Source: Streptomyces adustus
GTDB lineage: Bacteria > Actinomycetota > Actinomycetes > Streptomycetales > Streptomycetaceae
Reading direction: 5' to 3'
Assembly (NCBI RefSeq): GCF_009377175.1
Contig: NZ_VJZD01000004.1
Coordinates: 44,964 to 108,963, forward strand
Length of the DNA: 64,000 bases
Notes under the pieces: generated by a model
The model's database searches: none
What the model was told of the DNA's origin: nothing
The model's input: the letters and a program-made list of their open reading frames with translations, nothing else
Part shown: positions 9,088 to 18,607 of the stretch, one piece after another
How positions within the stretch are numbered: position 1 is the first letter of the stretch
Layout: each line of letters opens with the position of its first letter
Made by a program: the position numbers and the translations under genes

Positions 9088-10132
9088 ATTATCTCCGGAG
9101 CCGGGGATTATCTGAATCTGAATCACCTTTGAGGCATCATGGAAAGGCAACGCGTTTTGCCGATCGGGGTCCGTAGAATTCGTTGGTCAACTACGGTGAA
9201 GGGCACACTAAGAAGGCCTCGTTGCCGGGATGTAACATCCGCGATTCCAATCAACACCCTTGGCACGCATAAGCAGAGGCATCGTCAGTTTCGAAATATT
9301 TCGACGAATTGTGCCAGCTGTTCTCCGCGTCGGGCTTCTCCGTGCCGCGCGAGTTTTGTTCCGCAGCGAAGACCGCGGTCCCCCAGACGATGGGGAGCAG
9401 GCGGACCAGAGTGCGCAGCGTCATGCCGCGGGCCAATTCACCTTTTCTGCAGGCCGATCGGCCAAGTTTCCGCTGCTCCAGCACGAAGCCGGTGCCGTCG
9501 AGGGTCAGCACATCCCACGGCATGCCGAGTTGGTCTGCGACGTACGCAGGGGAGCGTCACGCAGGCCGTCAGTGTCACGTCGACCGTGGGCGGGCAGGCG
9601 CTCCAGGCCGCAGGGACCGCGCCGTGTTCGGACTGTCAACGCGGCCGCCACCGGCGCTCCAGAGTGCGGGACGATATCGGTCAAGGTCACCGACGACGCG
9701 GATGAGCTGGTCGATGGGCTCACCGCGTGGACACCCGTGCGCCTATGGATCCTGTGGGCCGAACACGTCCCGCTGTGCCCGACCGACCCAGCCAGGAACC
9801 GCACCCACTGCACACGGCGGCGGCCGGCTGATCCGGCATCCCCGTCTCCTCAGTGTCCCGCTCTGCGCCCAGGCCGGGTACGCCCTGTCCCGACTCACGA
9901 TCCGATTCCCCGATATATGCGATAAGACGCTAGTTGGCCCGGTACGTTGAGTAGCAGTCTCCCTGGACGCCACGTCCCCCCGTGCGCTGCGTCCAGGGGC
10001 ATACTCCCCCCGGTCCGACCTGATCACCGGCCGCCGCCCGTCCCGCCACGACATACACGGCCCTCGACCGCGCGCTTCGCCAGAACGACTCACCTTCCGC
10101 GAGATGGCCATCGGCGGATACGACTCCACGTC
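9088..10132. other. Long non-coding or decayed stretch upstream of the subtilase
   Basis: About 1 kb including the subtilase promoter region. A perfect 14-base palindrome lies at 9291-9304. On the minus strand 9330-9560 reads as a plausible protein fragment (VADQLGMPWDVLTLDGTGF, then RGMTLRTLVRLLPIVWG), but I do not recognise the family and the frame is short. The rest shows no convincing gene. Confidence 0.4.
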
Positions 10133-10453
10133 ATGGTCCGGCCACTATCCTGGTGGCCAGCGGGATTGAGCGAGCCACATGAAACGAACGCGCCTGTCGA
10201 ACTGGTTGACGCGATGCTTCACCGGTTCGACCTGGAACTGTCCTCGGCCTCGGTGTCCCCACTGTTCGCCAAGGAGCCCTCGCAGGTGAAAATGACCACG
10301 CCGGCCGCGTTGTGCACCACGCTGGAATGCACCCCCAACGACCTGATCGACGTCGACACCACCCCTGTCGCACGACCGATCGCCCCCTCTCGCCCGGTCG
10401 CCGACCTCCCGCAGGCTGCCTCCGCTCGGGGCCGGTCGATGCCGCCCCTGTGA
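10133..10453 (+). CDS. Small XRE-like helix-turn-helix regulator
   Basis: 106 residues from ATG 10133. Seen: the tail of a Cro/C1-type HTH with PAALCTTLECTPNDLIDVD, matching the 'LAALCDxLxCTPNDLI' block of short Streptomyces XRE regulators, and an ending RGRSMPPL typical of that group. Such genes often sit beside a CxxC-rich protein and a tyrosine recombinase on mobile DNA. The CxxC-rich partner follows but is broken, and no recombinase is present. The N-terminal helices are degenerate compared with what I remember of the family, so it may no longer be functional. Confidence 0.5.
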   Translation: MVRPLSWWPAGLSEPHETNAPVELVDAMLHRFDLELSSASVSPLFAKEPSQVKMTTPAALCTTLECTPNDLIDVDTTPVARPIAPSRPVADLPQAASARGRSMPPL

Positions 10454-10465
10454 CGGCAGGTCACG

Positions 10466-11082
10466 ATGGACACGGAGCAACGGGCCTGCGTCACCCGCGG
10501 CAGGCCGGTCGGACATCATTACCGCCAGCACTGCTGCCTGTGCTGGCGCCGCATGGAGGAGCAGGCCGCCAGGGCCCCTTGTCCCTCCTGCGGTCGCGAC
10601 CGAGTGCTGCAAGACGACACCGGCCGGTGCGCCATCTGCTCGCTCGTCTGCACGGAGTGCGGTCATCCGGTCCGCTCACCACAGAACCAGCTGTGCCGGG
10701 ACTGCCGACACAGGGTCGGCCAGCTGGCCGGACAGCGGACGTGTCCGCGCTGCCAAAGGCCCGGCTATCTGCGCGAGGCGACCGGCTGGTGCGGTCACTG
10801 TCCACGCCCCGGCAGGGGAAGAACCCGCCGAGAATCCGCCGCGAGTGCGGGCAGCTGCGGCGGCACGCCGGCCTCCGCCTGTGCTCGGCTTGCCGGGCGG
10901 TCGTCGAGCAGGACGAAACCCTGTGGAGCGCCATCGTGCGGTTCTACCGCACCGCCAGTCCCTGGAAGAACGGGTGTCCTTTCAATGACCCCTCCCTGAG
11001 GGCCGCTTACCGCAGGGCGCTGGACGACTGCATCGCCGAGCGGCAGGAGTTCACCACCGCCGCCCAGGCCGATCTGGGCTGA
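10466..11082 (+). pseudogene. CxxC-rich zinc-ribbon protein, frameshifted
   Basis: The first frame (to about 10810) carries repeated Cys pairs: CCLCWRR, CPSCGRD, CAICSLVCTEC, CRDC, CPRCQRP and CGHC, which look like several zinc ribbons. After REATGWCGHC the homologous continuation (PPRI..ECGQLRRHAGLRLCSAC) is found only in the +2 frame, running to 11082. A single-base indel near 10800-10815 therefore splits the gene. The last 60 residues do not match the usual ending I recall, so the 3' end may be recombined. Together with the upstream regulator it is probably a remnant of an integrative element. Confidence 0.55.
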
Positions 11083-11127
11083 GCCGGGATGAAGATCGTC
11101 CGGCCTCAGCACACCTCGAACGGAGGC

Positions 11128-11158
11128 CGCTGGGCTATTACGCCGTAATAGCCCAGCG
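11128..11158. repeat. Perfect 31-base palindrome
   Basis: Two 15-base arms flank a single central C (left arm CGCTGGGCTATTACG). Its core is AT-rich compared with its surroundings. It lies 46 bases after the broken zinc-ribbon gene and 253 bases before the MbtH gene. It could be a terminator, an operator for a dimeric regulator, or an element end. Confidence 0.8.
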
Positions 11159-11410
11159 ATGCCTGTGCGTACGCATGCCTCGACGATCGAGGCTGCGGCC
11201 GACGCTGTCAGGACGGGGTTCTTGGGGTTGGCCCCTGGGAGGAACGAAGGATGCACAGCCATGACGCGGTCGAGGGCCCACTGTCGTTCGTGGAGAAGCG
11301 CGAGCCGAACTGGACCGCATCCTGACCGTAACGGCGGTCATCACCGAAGCGAGCGCCGCACCGCGTGCGGAGACTGGTCCTGTCCCCCCGACCCCGAGGA
11401 GAGAATCGCC

Positions 11411-11617
11411 ATGAACCCCTTCGACGACTCCGACGGCGAGTTCATGGTGTTGGCCAACCCTGAGGGCCAGCACTCGCTGTGGCCGCACTTCTGCGAGCTT
11501 CCAGCCGGCTGGGAGGTGGTGTACGGACAGGACAGCCGCGAGGCCTGCCTGGACTTCGTCGAGCGGAACTGGACCGACATGCGCCCCAAGAGCCTCGTGG
11601 AAGCCATGGGCGAGTAG
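11411..11617 (+). CDS. MbtH-like protein
   Basis: 68 residues; ATG 11411 is preceded by GAGGAGAG. It matches the MbtH family end to end: NPFDDSDGEF, NPEGQHSLWPHF, PAGWEVVYG, SREACLDFVERNWTDMRP, including the conserved tryptophans. MbtH proteins bind and activate NRPS adenylation domains in the cytosol. No NRPS module lies in this window, so this is an orphan copy. A DpgC-like gene 0.8 kb downstream suggests both derive from a peptide antibiotic cluster. It may act in trans on NRPSs elsewhere. Confidence 0.93.
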   Translation: MNPFDDSDGEFMVLANPEGQHSLWPHFCELPAGWEVVYGQDSREACLDFVERNWTDMRPKSLVEAMGE

Positions 11618-12441
11618 CCATCGGCACAGGCTCGCGTCGGCCGGAACATACCGGGGAAAGGGCGCCGTAGCCTTTGCCGCGACTGCAGTGCCCAGCGGAC
11701 CGGCACGGCACGCGGGTCTGTCCCTGAGCGCACATGACCACGCTGCACGGCCGCGCGGACGCCCGCCGCAGGTGAGCGCGCAGGCCGCGACCACCCGATC
11801 GCTGACCGTCATCGGGGAGCCCGGCGATCGGCAGGATCCGACTGGCCATGGAGCTGCTGAAGGAGCTGTCCCAGGAGGGCAACTTTCCGGTGTCCCATGT
11901 GGACGTGGCACTCCTGGACGGCGACGGGTCGTTTCAGGAACGCCCTGTCGGGCGAACCGTGGGCGTCACTGCTGCGAAGCTCTGCCACCGACGCTGCTGT
12001 CGCAGTGCTCGTGGCCTGCGGTACCGGCACGAGCAGGGAGACACTGCGACGGCCCGGTGAGGGTGTCACCTCGGCGTGGCCGGAGCGCTGATCGACGCGT
12101 TGGGCGAGACCGGAGGCGAGGCGCGTCACCGTGGTGCCGCCCCCACCATGGCAGCCACTCCGGCCGCCCGAACCGGCGCTGGCGTCCTCGCGGCAGAGTT
12201 CGCGGAACAAGGCACTCGGATGTCCACCCGCCCTGCGGCGGCCGAGCGGCGCCCCTGGACGGCAGGCGGTCGGCCGATCTCGAAGCGTCCACCGCTTGAC
12301 CTGCCAGGCCTGCCCGTCGGCGCCGACTGTCGGACGGGCGCGCCGACCGGGTGGGGAATTCCTTGCGGCCCGTCGACGTCTCCCGGCTCCGGGACCGCCC
12401 GCAGACACCGAACTCATTCCTCCAGAACGGAGAAACCGCTC
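11618..12441. other. Decayed stretch between the MbtH and DpgC-like genes
   Basis: About 820 bases without a convincing gene. At 11848-11950 (+) a short coding-like segment (MELLKELSQEGNFP, then VSHVDVALLDGDG) is not recognised and soon breaks up. If the flanking genes were once in one operon, this may be deletion debris. Confidence 0.35.
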
Positions 12442-13785
12442 ATGAACCCCGCTGCGGCATGGTCCGACACGTTCGAGACCGACCGGCACGTTGCCGCCCA
12501 CCGTCTGACCGACACCGAGCGTCAGCTGGCGGCTCTGCCGATCCGGCCCCTGCGGGATGCCGGGCAGGAACAGCGGGCGGCCGCACTGCACGCGACCACC
12601 CGTCGGCTGCGCACGGAATTCCTGAGCCGGCACGCCGAGCGCGTGTACGACGTCCTGACGGACAACCGCACGTCGCGGCCGCGACTGGCCGAGCTGGCAC
12701 GATCGGCTGCCGAGGCCTTTCCCGGCCTGGTGCCCTCACCGGAACAGCTCGCGCAGGAGGCTCGGCTGGCCCAGCCGGACAAGGAGGGCCGCGAGATCGA
12801 CCAGGGCATCCTGTTCGGCGCCCTGCTGGCGGCACCGCGGGCAGGCATCCATCTCATGGAGTCCATGCGCCTGCCGACTCCCCGCGCGCTCGAACTGCTC
12901 GCAGAGTTCCGGCGTACGGGCGAGATCGTGCTCGACGCGGCTCGCCTCGAACGGCGTGCCGCGGCCGGACACGTGACCATCACCAACGGTCACTGCCTCA
13001 ACGCCGAGGACAATCAGCACGTCGCGGACATGGAGACACTCGTCGACCTGGTCCTGCTCGACCCACAGGTACGGGTCGGTGTGCTCAGAGGCGGTGTGAT
13101 GACCCATCCACGCTACGCCGGACGCCGCGTGTTCAGCGCCGGCATCAATCTCAAGGCGTTCAAGGCAGGCGCCATCTCGTTCGTCGACTTTCTGCTCACC
13201 AGGGGACTCGGCTACATCAGCAAGCTCATGCGCGGGCTCGCGGCCACGGACGCGATGTGGCCCGCAAGCCCCGTGCAAAAGCCCTGGCTCGCGGCCGTGG
13301 ACACATTCGCCATCGGCGGCGGCGCCCAGATCCTGCTGGCCTGTGACCAGGTCGTCGCCGCCGCCGACGCCTATTTCAGCCTGCCCGCGGCCAACGAGGG
13401 CATCGTGCCGGGCGTGGCCAACCTGCGACTGACCCGTTACCTCGGCGCACGTCCTGCCCGCCAGGTCATCCTGGGCGGACGCGCGATCCGGGCGGAGGAG
13501 CCGGACGCGCGGCTGCTGTTCGACGACGTGGTCGACCCCACCGGGATGGACCTCGCCGTCGAAGCGGCGGCGGAGCGGCTGGACAACCCGGCCGTGATCG
13601 CGAACCGCCATATGCTCAATCTGGCCGACGAGCCTGAGGACAGCTTCCGCCGCTACCTCGCGGAGTTCGCGGTGCAGCAGGCGATGCGGGCCTACAGCCC
13701 CGACGTGCTGGCGAAGATGGCGGCGCCCGCCGATGCAGCGTCCGGCCCCGGGGAGGAACGTGATGGACGTACGTCCGTACAGTGA
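12442..13785 (+). CDS. dpgC: DpgC-like (3,5-dihydroxyphenyl)acetyl-CoA 1,2-dioxygenase
   Basis: 447 residues from ATG 12442, close to the 430-440 usual for DpgC. After a helical N-terminal domain comes a crotonase fold with the blocks that set DpgC apart from ordinary enoyl-CoA hydratases: LRGGVMTHPRYAGRRVFSAG, INLKAFKAGAISFVDFLLTR, FAIGGGAQILLACD and PAANEGIVPGVANLRL. Characterised DpgC is a cofactor-free dioxygenase turning dihydroxyphenylacetyl-CoA into dihydroxyphenylglyoxylate for dihydroxyphenylglycine of vancomycin-type peptides. DpgA, DpgB, DpgD and the transaminase are absent here, so the actual substrate is open. The orphan setting with MbtH suggests a relic cluster or use in trans. 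Confidence 0.85.
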   Translation: MNPAAAWSDTFETDRHVAAHRLTDTERQLAALPIRPLRDAGQEQRAAALHATTRRLRTEFLSRHAERVYDVLTDNRTSRPRLAELARSAAEAFPGLVPSPEQLAQEARLAQPDKEGREIDQGILFGALLAAPRAGIHLMESMRLPTPRALELLAEFRRTGEIVLDAARLERRAAAGHVTITNGHCLNAEDNQHVADMETLVDLVLLDPQVRVGVLRGGVMTHPRYAGRRVFSAGINLKAFKAGAISFVDFLLTRGLGYISKLMRGLAATDAMWPASPVQKPWLAAVDTFAIGGGAQILLACDQVVAAADAYFSLPAANEGIVPGVANLRLTRYLGARPARQVILGGRAIRAEEPDARLLFDDVVDPTGMDLAVEAAAERLDNPAVIANRHMLNLADEPEDSFRRYLAEFAVQQAMRAYSPDVLAKMAAPADAASGPGEERDGRTSVQ

Positions 13786-13800
13786 GATGAATCGGCGCTG
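13753..13800 (+). other. Possible truncated start of a downstream gene
   Basis: Overlapping the end of the dpgC-like gene, GGGGAGGAAC precedes an ATG that opens only 12 codons (MDVRPYSEMNRR). The good ribosome site with almost no gene looks like the 5' stub of a deleted partner gene. A tiny functional peptide is less likely. Confidence 0.3.
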
Positions 13801-14041
13801 ATCACCGTGCCCCTGGGCGGGAGTTGGATCTGGGGCAGAACCGCACCGCCAACCGCTCTCCCCGCGACGCCGGTATGTCTGTCTTCTTCGCGGAATTCAG
13901 CACGAGGGTCTGGAACGGCCTGACGCCGACCTGCCGGGAGTCTGCCTGATATCAGCGCATTCGGCGTGGGGTATGTGTTCGCCCTACTACGGTCGAGGCG
14001 TTGGGCTCGGCTATGTCGTGGGGGATGCAGTGGTGAGAGGA

Positions 14042-15035
14042 ATGGATCGGGAAGAGGTTGAGGGCGGGCGCGGGGACCACATCGATTTCCGCGGCGGCCA
14101 CTTCCACGGCCCGGTTGTCGGCGTCCAGCGCAGCCAGCAGGCCGCGCCTGTGCGGCCGCCCGCCGAGGTGGACGCGCCCGTTGGCCTGGACGATCTGCCG
14201 TACCGGCCGGGGTACTTCGTCGGTCGCAGCGAAGAGATGGACTGTCTGGACGCCGCTTTGAATGTTCCCGGGGTAGTGCTGGTGCAGGCGGTGCACGGGC
14301 TGGGAGGGATCGGCAAGAGCACCCTGGCCGCGCACTGGGCGGCCACCCGCTCCCACGGCCGGGCCCCGGTCCGGTGGATCACCGCCGACACTCCCGCCGG
14401 TATCCAGCAGGGCTTGGCCGGCCTGGCCACCGCGCTGCAACCCGACCTGGACCGGACACTGACCGCCGAGGCCCTAGCCGAGTACGGTCTGCAGTGGCTG
14501 GCCAGTCACACCGGCTGGCTGATCATCCTGGACAACGTCAACGACCCCGCCGACATCGCCCCGCTGATCGCCCGGGCCCGAAACGGCCGGTTCCTGATCA
14601 CCAGCCGTCTCGCCACCGCATGGACCGACGGCAATACCCTCATCCGCCTCGACACCCTCGACCCGGCCGAATCCCTCGCCCTACTCACCCGCACCATCAC
14701 CGCAGCCGGCCCCCGCGACCTCGACGGCGCAGCCGAACTCTGCGAAGAACTAGGTCACCTGCCCCTGGCCGTCGAACAGGTTGCTGCCTACCTCTCACAA
14801 AACCTGTTCACCAGCCCTCGCGCCTACCTCGCCCTGCTCGCCGAATACCCAGCGGGCATGTACCGCGCGGGCGCGGTCACCACCCCCGCCGAGCGCACCA
14901 TCGCCCGGGTCTGGACCATCACCCTCGACCGCATCACGGCCCTCCAGCCTCAGGCCGTGGACCTGCTGCGTACCCTGGCCTGGTACGCCCCGGACAGCAT
15001 CCCCCTCGCCCCGGTCGACGTCGAACGTACGCGGC
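14042..15035 (+). pseudogene. STAND (NB-ARC) ATPase, truncated before its repeats
   Basis: About 330 good residues. The N-terminal tag DFRGGHFHGPVVGVQ is a typical leader of Streptomyces NB-ARC/TPR proteins. Then come P-loop GLGGIGKS (86-93), Walker B LIILDNVND (about 160-168), sensor FLITSR and the GLPL-like LGHLPLAVEQ. Family members continue with winged-helix and TPR repeats and act as signal or defence switches. Here homology stops near 15035 and the frame runs on into sequence belonging to the opposite-strand genes. The start is uncertain; GTG or ATG codons at 13973-14042 are possible. Interpreted as a 3'-deleted gene. Confidence 0.65.
14084..14210 (+). repeat. Copy A of a duplicated NB-ARC leader segment
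   Basis: This 127-base segment, coding for the FRGG(H)F-GPVVGVQ leader and the PPAEVDAP-GLDDLPYRP linker, recurs at 25530-25659 with high identity by eye and one 3-base insertion. Confidence 0.75.
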
Positions 15036-15128
15036 CCTTGTTGGCACGCGGTCCGGGTCGGAGGCACAGGGAACGGGATGCTCGGAGCGTGGTGGCCGGC
15101 GGGGCTCATAGGGTCTCCAGTCCGGGTG

Positions 15129-15407
15129 TCAGGCATGGTCGTCGTTGCTGTCGCGCTTGGGCTGGATGTCGGGGGCGAACCGTCCGAGGCGGGCCTCGGT
15201 CGGGTGGGCGGTGATCCAGTTCTCCGCGCAGGCTTTGTGGGCGGGCTCGCCGCGGTGGGAGCGCATCGGCGTAGGCCTGGCGCAGAGCGCGCATGGTCGG
15301 TCTTGCCGGTGGTCGAAGTGGCGGCCGTCGCGCCAGTCCATGAGAGCGCCGGCTGCCGGGATCTCGCCCGGCTCCCATAACGGCTTCTTGCGGGCCCGGC
15401 TGGTCAT
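15129..15407 (-). CDS. Small conserved protein with a Cys/His zinc-like motif
   Basis: 92 residues. The ATG at 15407 overlaps the stop of the GGDEF reading frame (ATGA), so the two were translationally coupled. Seen: LWEPGEIPAAGALMDWRDGRHFDHR, then CALCARPTPMRSHRGEPAHKACAENW, a Cys-x2-Cys...His...Cys arrangement suggesting a structural metal. I recall similar short proteins beside GGDEF genes in Streptomyces. The reading frame is intact even though its upstream partner carries a stop. The function is unknown. Confidence 0.65.
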   Translation of the reverse strand: MTSRARKKPLWEPGEIPAAGALMDWRDGRHFDHRQDRPCALCARPTPMRSHRGEPAHKACAENWITAHPTEARLGRFAPDIQPKRDSNDDHA

Positions 15408-16033
15408 GCGAGGGGCAGGTGGGTGCCGGGCCGTCCGGGGCGGCGCCCGTGGACCGAGGGCGTGTAAGCGTCGTGACGGGTGGCCAGGTAACCGGGCTGC
15501 TGCTCGCGGGTCTTGACGCGGTACATGGCCATGTCCGCGCCACGCAGAAGCCGGGCGGGTCCGGCTGTGTCGGGCAGGTCGGCGGCGCGTGCGGTGCCGA
15601 TGGACACGGCCGGGCGCAGGGTCTACCCGTCGTGGTCGGCGGGCTGTTCCAGCAGCTCGTGTAGCCCGGCGAGCTCCTGGGTGGTCTCGGCCGGGGGCAG
15701 CAGCAGGACGGCGCCGAATTCGTCGCCTCCGAGGCGTGCGGCGAGTCCACTGCGGGCGGTGGCCCATGCCCCAAGGCGGTGGCCGATGGCGGCAATGAGG
15801 GTGTCGCCGGCGGCGTGCCCGAGGGTGTCGTTGACCCTCTTCAGTCCGTCGGCGTCGGCGACCAGGACGTGCAGCTGCTCGCGGCGGGTGCGGGCGAGCC
15901 GGTCGGTGCGGGCCATGAGGGCGTCGCGGCCGGGCAGTCCGGTCAGGGGGTCGCGGCGGGCGGTGTCGAGCCGGCGGCGCACCCGCAGGTCGTCGGCCGC
16001 GAGGGCGGCCAGGGCGAGCGGCCCAGCCTCCAC
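15404..16033 (-). pseudogene. GGDEF-domain protein interrupted by an in-frame TAG
   Basis: The N-terminal part (from GTG 16033) reads RDPLTGLPGRDALM, then VADADGLKRVNDTLGHAAGD and ARLGGDEFGAVL: a diguanylate-cyclase domain with an intact GGDEF signature and I-site-like surroundings. At 15623-15625 the same frame meets TAG right after ADHDG. It then continues with the normal domain end (VSIGTA, ADMAMYRVK) to 15404. One amber codon therefore splits an otherwise intact 209-codon gene. Either the gene is dead or only the truncated product is made; a sequencing error is possible. Confidence 0.75.
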
Positions 16034-16121
16034 GCCTTCGTCAAGGGGCTCGAAAGCGAACGCGGCGGTGCTGTGAAGAACCCGTTGGCGGCGGACGCCG
16101 GGGACGGGTCCAGGTCTGTCG

Positions 16122-16156
16122 CCGGGGCCTGGTGCCGGATCGGAGCCAGGCCCCGG
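16122..16156 (-). terminator. Hairpin terminator of the beta-glucosidase gene
   Basis: Arms CCGGGGCCTGG (16122-16132) and CCAGGCCCCGG (16146-16156) are perfectly complementary and lie just past the stop codon of the minus-strand glucosidase gene. Confidence 0.75.
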
Positions 16157-16162
16157 GCGTTG

Positions 16163-17611
16163 TCAGACTGCGTCCGGCAGTGCGTTGTTGCGGATCACGT
16201 CCGAGTACCAGTGGGCGCTGGCCTTGGGGATGCGGCGCTGCGTCAGGTAGTCGACGTAGACGGCGCCGAAGCGCTTCGAGTAGCCGTAGGACCATTCGAA
16301 GTTGTCCAGCAGCGACCACAGGAAGTAGCCGCGGACATCGGCGCCGTCGGCGATGGCCCGGCGCACCGCGTCCAGATGGGCGTGGAGGTAGGCGACGCGC
16401 TGCGGGTCGTTGACCTTGCCCTCGGGCGAGACGTAGTCGTCGAAGGCGGCGCCGTTCTCGGTGACCATCAGGGGCAGCCGGGGGTGGGAGGCCGCGAGGT
16501 CCGTCAGCAGTGTGTGCAGACCGCTCGGGTCGATGGCCCAGTTCATGGCGGTGAGGTTGTCGTTGGCGAGGTGGAAGGCCACGTGGTCCGAACCCGTCCA
16601 CGGCGAGTGGTCGCTCGCGCCGTGGCCGTCGTTCTTGGTGGTGCCGGCACCTTCGGCGGGGTGGGAGACCACGGTGGGCGAGTAGTAGTTGACGCCCAGC
16701 ACGTCGATGGGGCGGGAGATCTCCGCCAGGTCGCCGTCGTGGACCAGCTCGTTCCAGTCGACGATGTGCGCGGTGTCCTGGAGGAGGTCGGCGGGGTAGG
16801 CGCCGTCGAGGATCGGACCGGTGAAGACCCTGTTGCCCACGGCATCGATGCGACGCGCGGCATCGGCGTCCTGCGCGCTCGAGGTGAGCGGTCGCACCTG
16901 GTGCAGGTTGAGGGTGATGGAGGTCTGCGCGGACGACGGGAGCGCCGCACGCAGTGCGCCGATCGCCAGGCCGTGGCCCAGGTTGAGGTGGTGGGCCGCG
17001 CGCAGGGTGGCTGCCGGTTCGGTGCGCCCCGGGGCGTGCACGCCGGATCCGTAGCCGAGGAAGGCCGAGCACCACGGCTCGTTCAGGGTGGTCCACACGC
17101 CGACGCGGTCGCCCAGGGCGTGGGCCATGATGTCGGCGTAGTCGGCGAAGCGCTGCGCGGTCTCGCGGTGCGGCCACCCGCCCGCGTCCTCGAGCTCCTG
17201 GGGCAGGTCCCAGTGGTAGAGGGTGGCGACGGGGGTGATCCCCGCCTCCAGCAGCTCGTCGGTGAGACGGCGGTAGAAGTCCAGACCGCGCTCGACGGCG
17301 GGGCCGCGTCCGGTGGGCTGGACCCGCGACCAGGAGATGGAGAACCGGTATGCCTTGAGACCGAGGTCCTTCATCAGGGCGACGTCGTCGCGGTACAGGT
17401 GGTAATGGTCGGCGGCGATGTCACCGGTGTCCCCGTTGCGGACCTTTCCGGGGGTGTGGCTGAAGGTGTCCCAGATCGACGGGGTGCGCCCGTCCACGGC
17501 GGCGGCACCCTCCACCTGGTAGGCGGCTGTGGCCGCGCCCCAGACGAAGTCCGTGGGGAAAGCGGTGACCGAAGCCGGGTCGGTGTGGGTCTCGGGCTGT
17601 ACGGCGGTCAT
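16163..17611 (-). CDS. bglC: GH1 beta-glucosidase
   Basis: 482 residues. ATG 17611 is preferred over an upstream TTG because GGAG lies 8 bases before it. Glycoside hydrolase family 1 throughout: [18 protein letters not shown] near the N-terminus, acid/base Glu178 in TLNEPW, nucleophile Glu385 in VTENGAAF, and [21 protein letters not shown] at the C-terminus. There is no signal peptide, so it should hydrolyse imported cellobiose or cello-oligosaccharides to glucose in the cytosol. It is the last gene after binding protein and permease genes, the same order as the Streptomyces cebEFG-bglC locus. Substrate range is inferred from context. Confidence 0.92.
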   Translation of the reverse strand: MTAVQPETHTDPASVTAFPTDFVWGAATAAYQVEGAAAVDGRTPSIWDTFSHTPGKVRNGDTGDIAADHYHLYRDDVALMKDLGLKAYRFSISWSRVQPTGRGPAVERGLDFYRRLTDELLEAGITPVATLYHWDLPQELEDAGGWPHRETAQRFADYADIMAHALGDRVGVWTTLNEPWCSAFLGYGSGVHAPGRTEPAATLRAAHHLNLGHGLAIGALRAALPSSAQTSITLNLHQVRPLTSSAQDADAARRIDAVGNRVFTGPILDGAYPADLLQDTAHIVDWNELVHDGDLAEISRPIDVLGVNYYSPTVVSHPAEGAGTTKNDGHGASDHSPWTGSDHVAFHLANDNLTAMNWAIDPSGLHTLLTDLAASHPRLPLMVTENGAAFDDYVSPEGKVNDPQRVAYLHAHLDAVRRAIADGADVRGYFLWSLLDNFEWSYGYSKRFGAVYVDYLTQRRIPKASAHWYSDVIRNNALPDAV

Positions 17612-17672
17612 GGTGAACGGCTCCAAAAAAGGTACGGATGGTGGACCGAGGGTTCGGTCGATGGCCCCGGTG

Positions 17673-18593
17673 TCAGCCCTTGACGGCGCCGGCCATGATG
17701 CCCCCGACGATCTGCTTGCCGAAGATCACGAAGACCAGGAGCAGCGGCAGCGTGCTGATCAGCGCGCCAGCCATGACGATGCTCTGGTCGGGGGTGTACG
17801 AGGCACTGAGCTGGCCGAGCGCCACCTGGATGGTGGGGTTCTCCTGGTTGAGGGCGAGGAAGGGCCAGAAGAAGTCGTTCCATGCCTGCACGAAGGTGAG
17901 CATGCCCAGCACCATCATCGCGGGCCGGGCCACCGGCAGGACGACGCTCCACACGATGCGGAAGTTGTTGGCGCCGTCCACCTTGGCCGCTTCGATGAGC
18001 TCGTAGGGCAGGGCTTCCAGCAGGTACTGGCGCATGAAGAAGACGCCGAAGGCCCCGACGAGCGTCGGGAAGATCACCGACTCCAGCCTTCCGCCCCAGC
18101 CGATGTTCGACATCATCATGAACAGCGGTACCACGCTGAGCTGCGGCGGGATGGTCAGGGTCGCGATGACCGCGGTCATCAGGAAACCGCGTCCCCTGAA
18201 GCGCATCTTGGCGAAGGCGTAGCCGGCGAGCGTGCAGAAGAACAGCGTCGCGACGGTGATGCAGCCCGCCACGACGGCGGTGTTGACGATGGCCTTGCCC
18301 AGGTGCGCCTGTTCCCACGCCGCCTGGAGGTTGCTCCACAGACGGCCGCCCGGGACGAGCGGGGGTGGGTTGTCGAGGACTCTTTGCTGGTCGTGCGAGG
18401 CGGCGACCAGGGTCCAGTACAGCGGGAGCACCGATCCCAGACCCACGATGATCAGAGAGACGTAGGTGAAAGGACCGCCCTTGAGATGCTGGCCGGCGCC
18501 GAGCCTGAGACGACGGCCGCGTCCCGTGCCGCCGTGTGTGGGCGAGGAGGACGGTGCAAGGCCGAGGTCGCTGGTGAGACTTGTCGTGGTCAT
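17673..18593 (-). CDS. cebG: ABC sugar transporter permease, CebG/MalG type
   Basis: 306 residues. ATG 18593 follows GGGAG at good spacing and lies 14 bases from the upstream stop. Six hydrophobic segments are visible. The MalG-type coupling motif [25 protein letters not shown] is near residue 200, and the protein ends with a short cytosolic tail. It forms the membrane channel with the second permease gene; no ATPase gene is present, consistent with the shared MsiK ATPase used by Streptomyces sugar importers. The intergenic distance to bglC is 61 bases. Confidence 0.9.
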   Translation of the reverse strand: MTTTSLTSDLGLAPSSSPTHGGTGRGRRLRLGAGQHLKGGPFTYVSLIIVGLGSVLPLYWTLVAASHDQQRVLDNPPPLVPGGRLWSNLQAAWEQAHLGKAIVNTAVVAGCITVATLFFCTLAGYAFAKMRFRGRGFLMTAVIATLTIPPQLSVVPLFMMMSNIGWGGRLESVIFPTLVGAFGVFFMRQYLLEALPYELIEAAKVDGANNFRIVWSVVLPVARPAMMVLGMLTFVQAWNDFFWPFLALNQENPTIQVALGQLSASYTPDQSIVMAGALISTLPLLLVFVIFGKQIVGGIMAGAVKG

Positions 18594-18607
18594 CGAATTC
18601 ACTCCCA

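Noticed and set aside
14042..15035. STAND ATPase considered as an intact anti-phage defence gene
   Set aside because: The repeat/effector part is missing and no partner effector gene is present.
15779..17683. Long plus-strand open frame across the glucosidase gene
   Set aside because: Antisense to the GH1 gene, with codon bias mirroring it and no family features.
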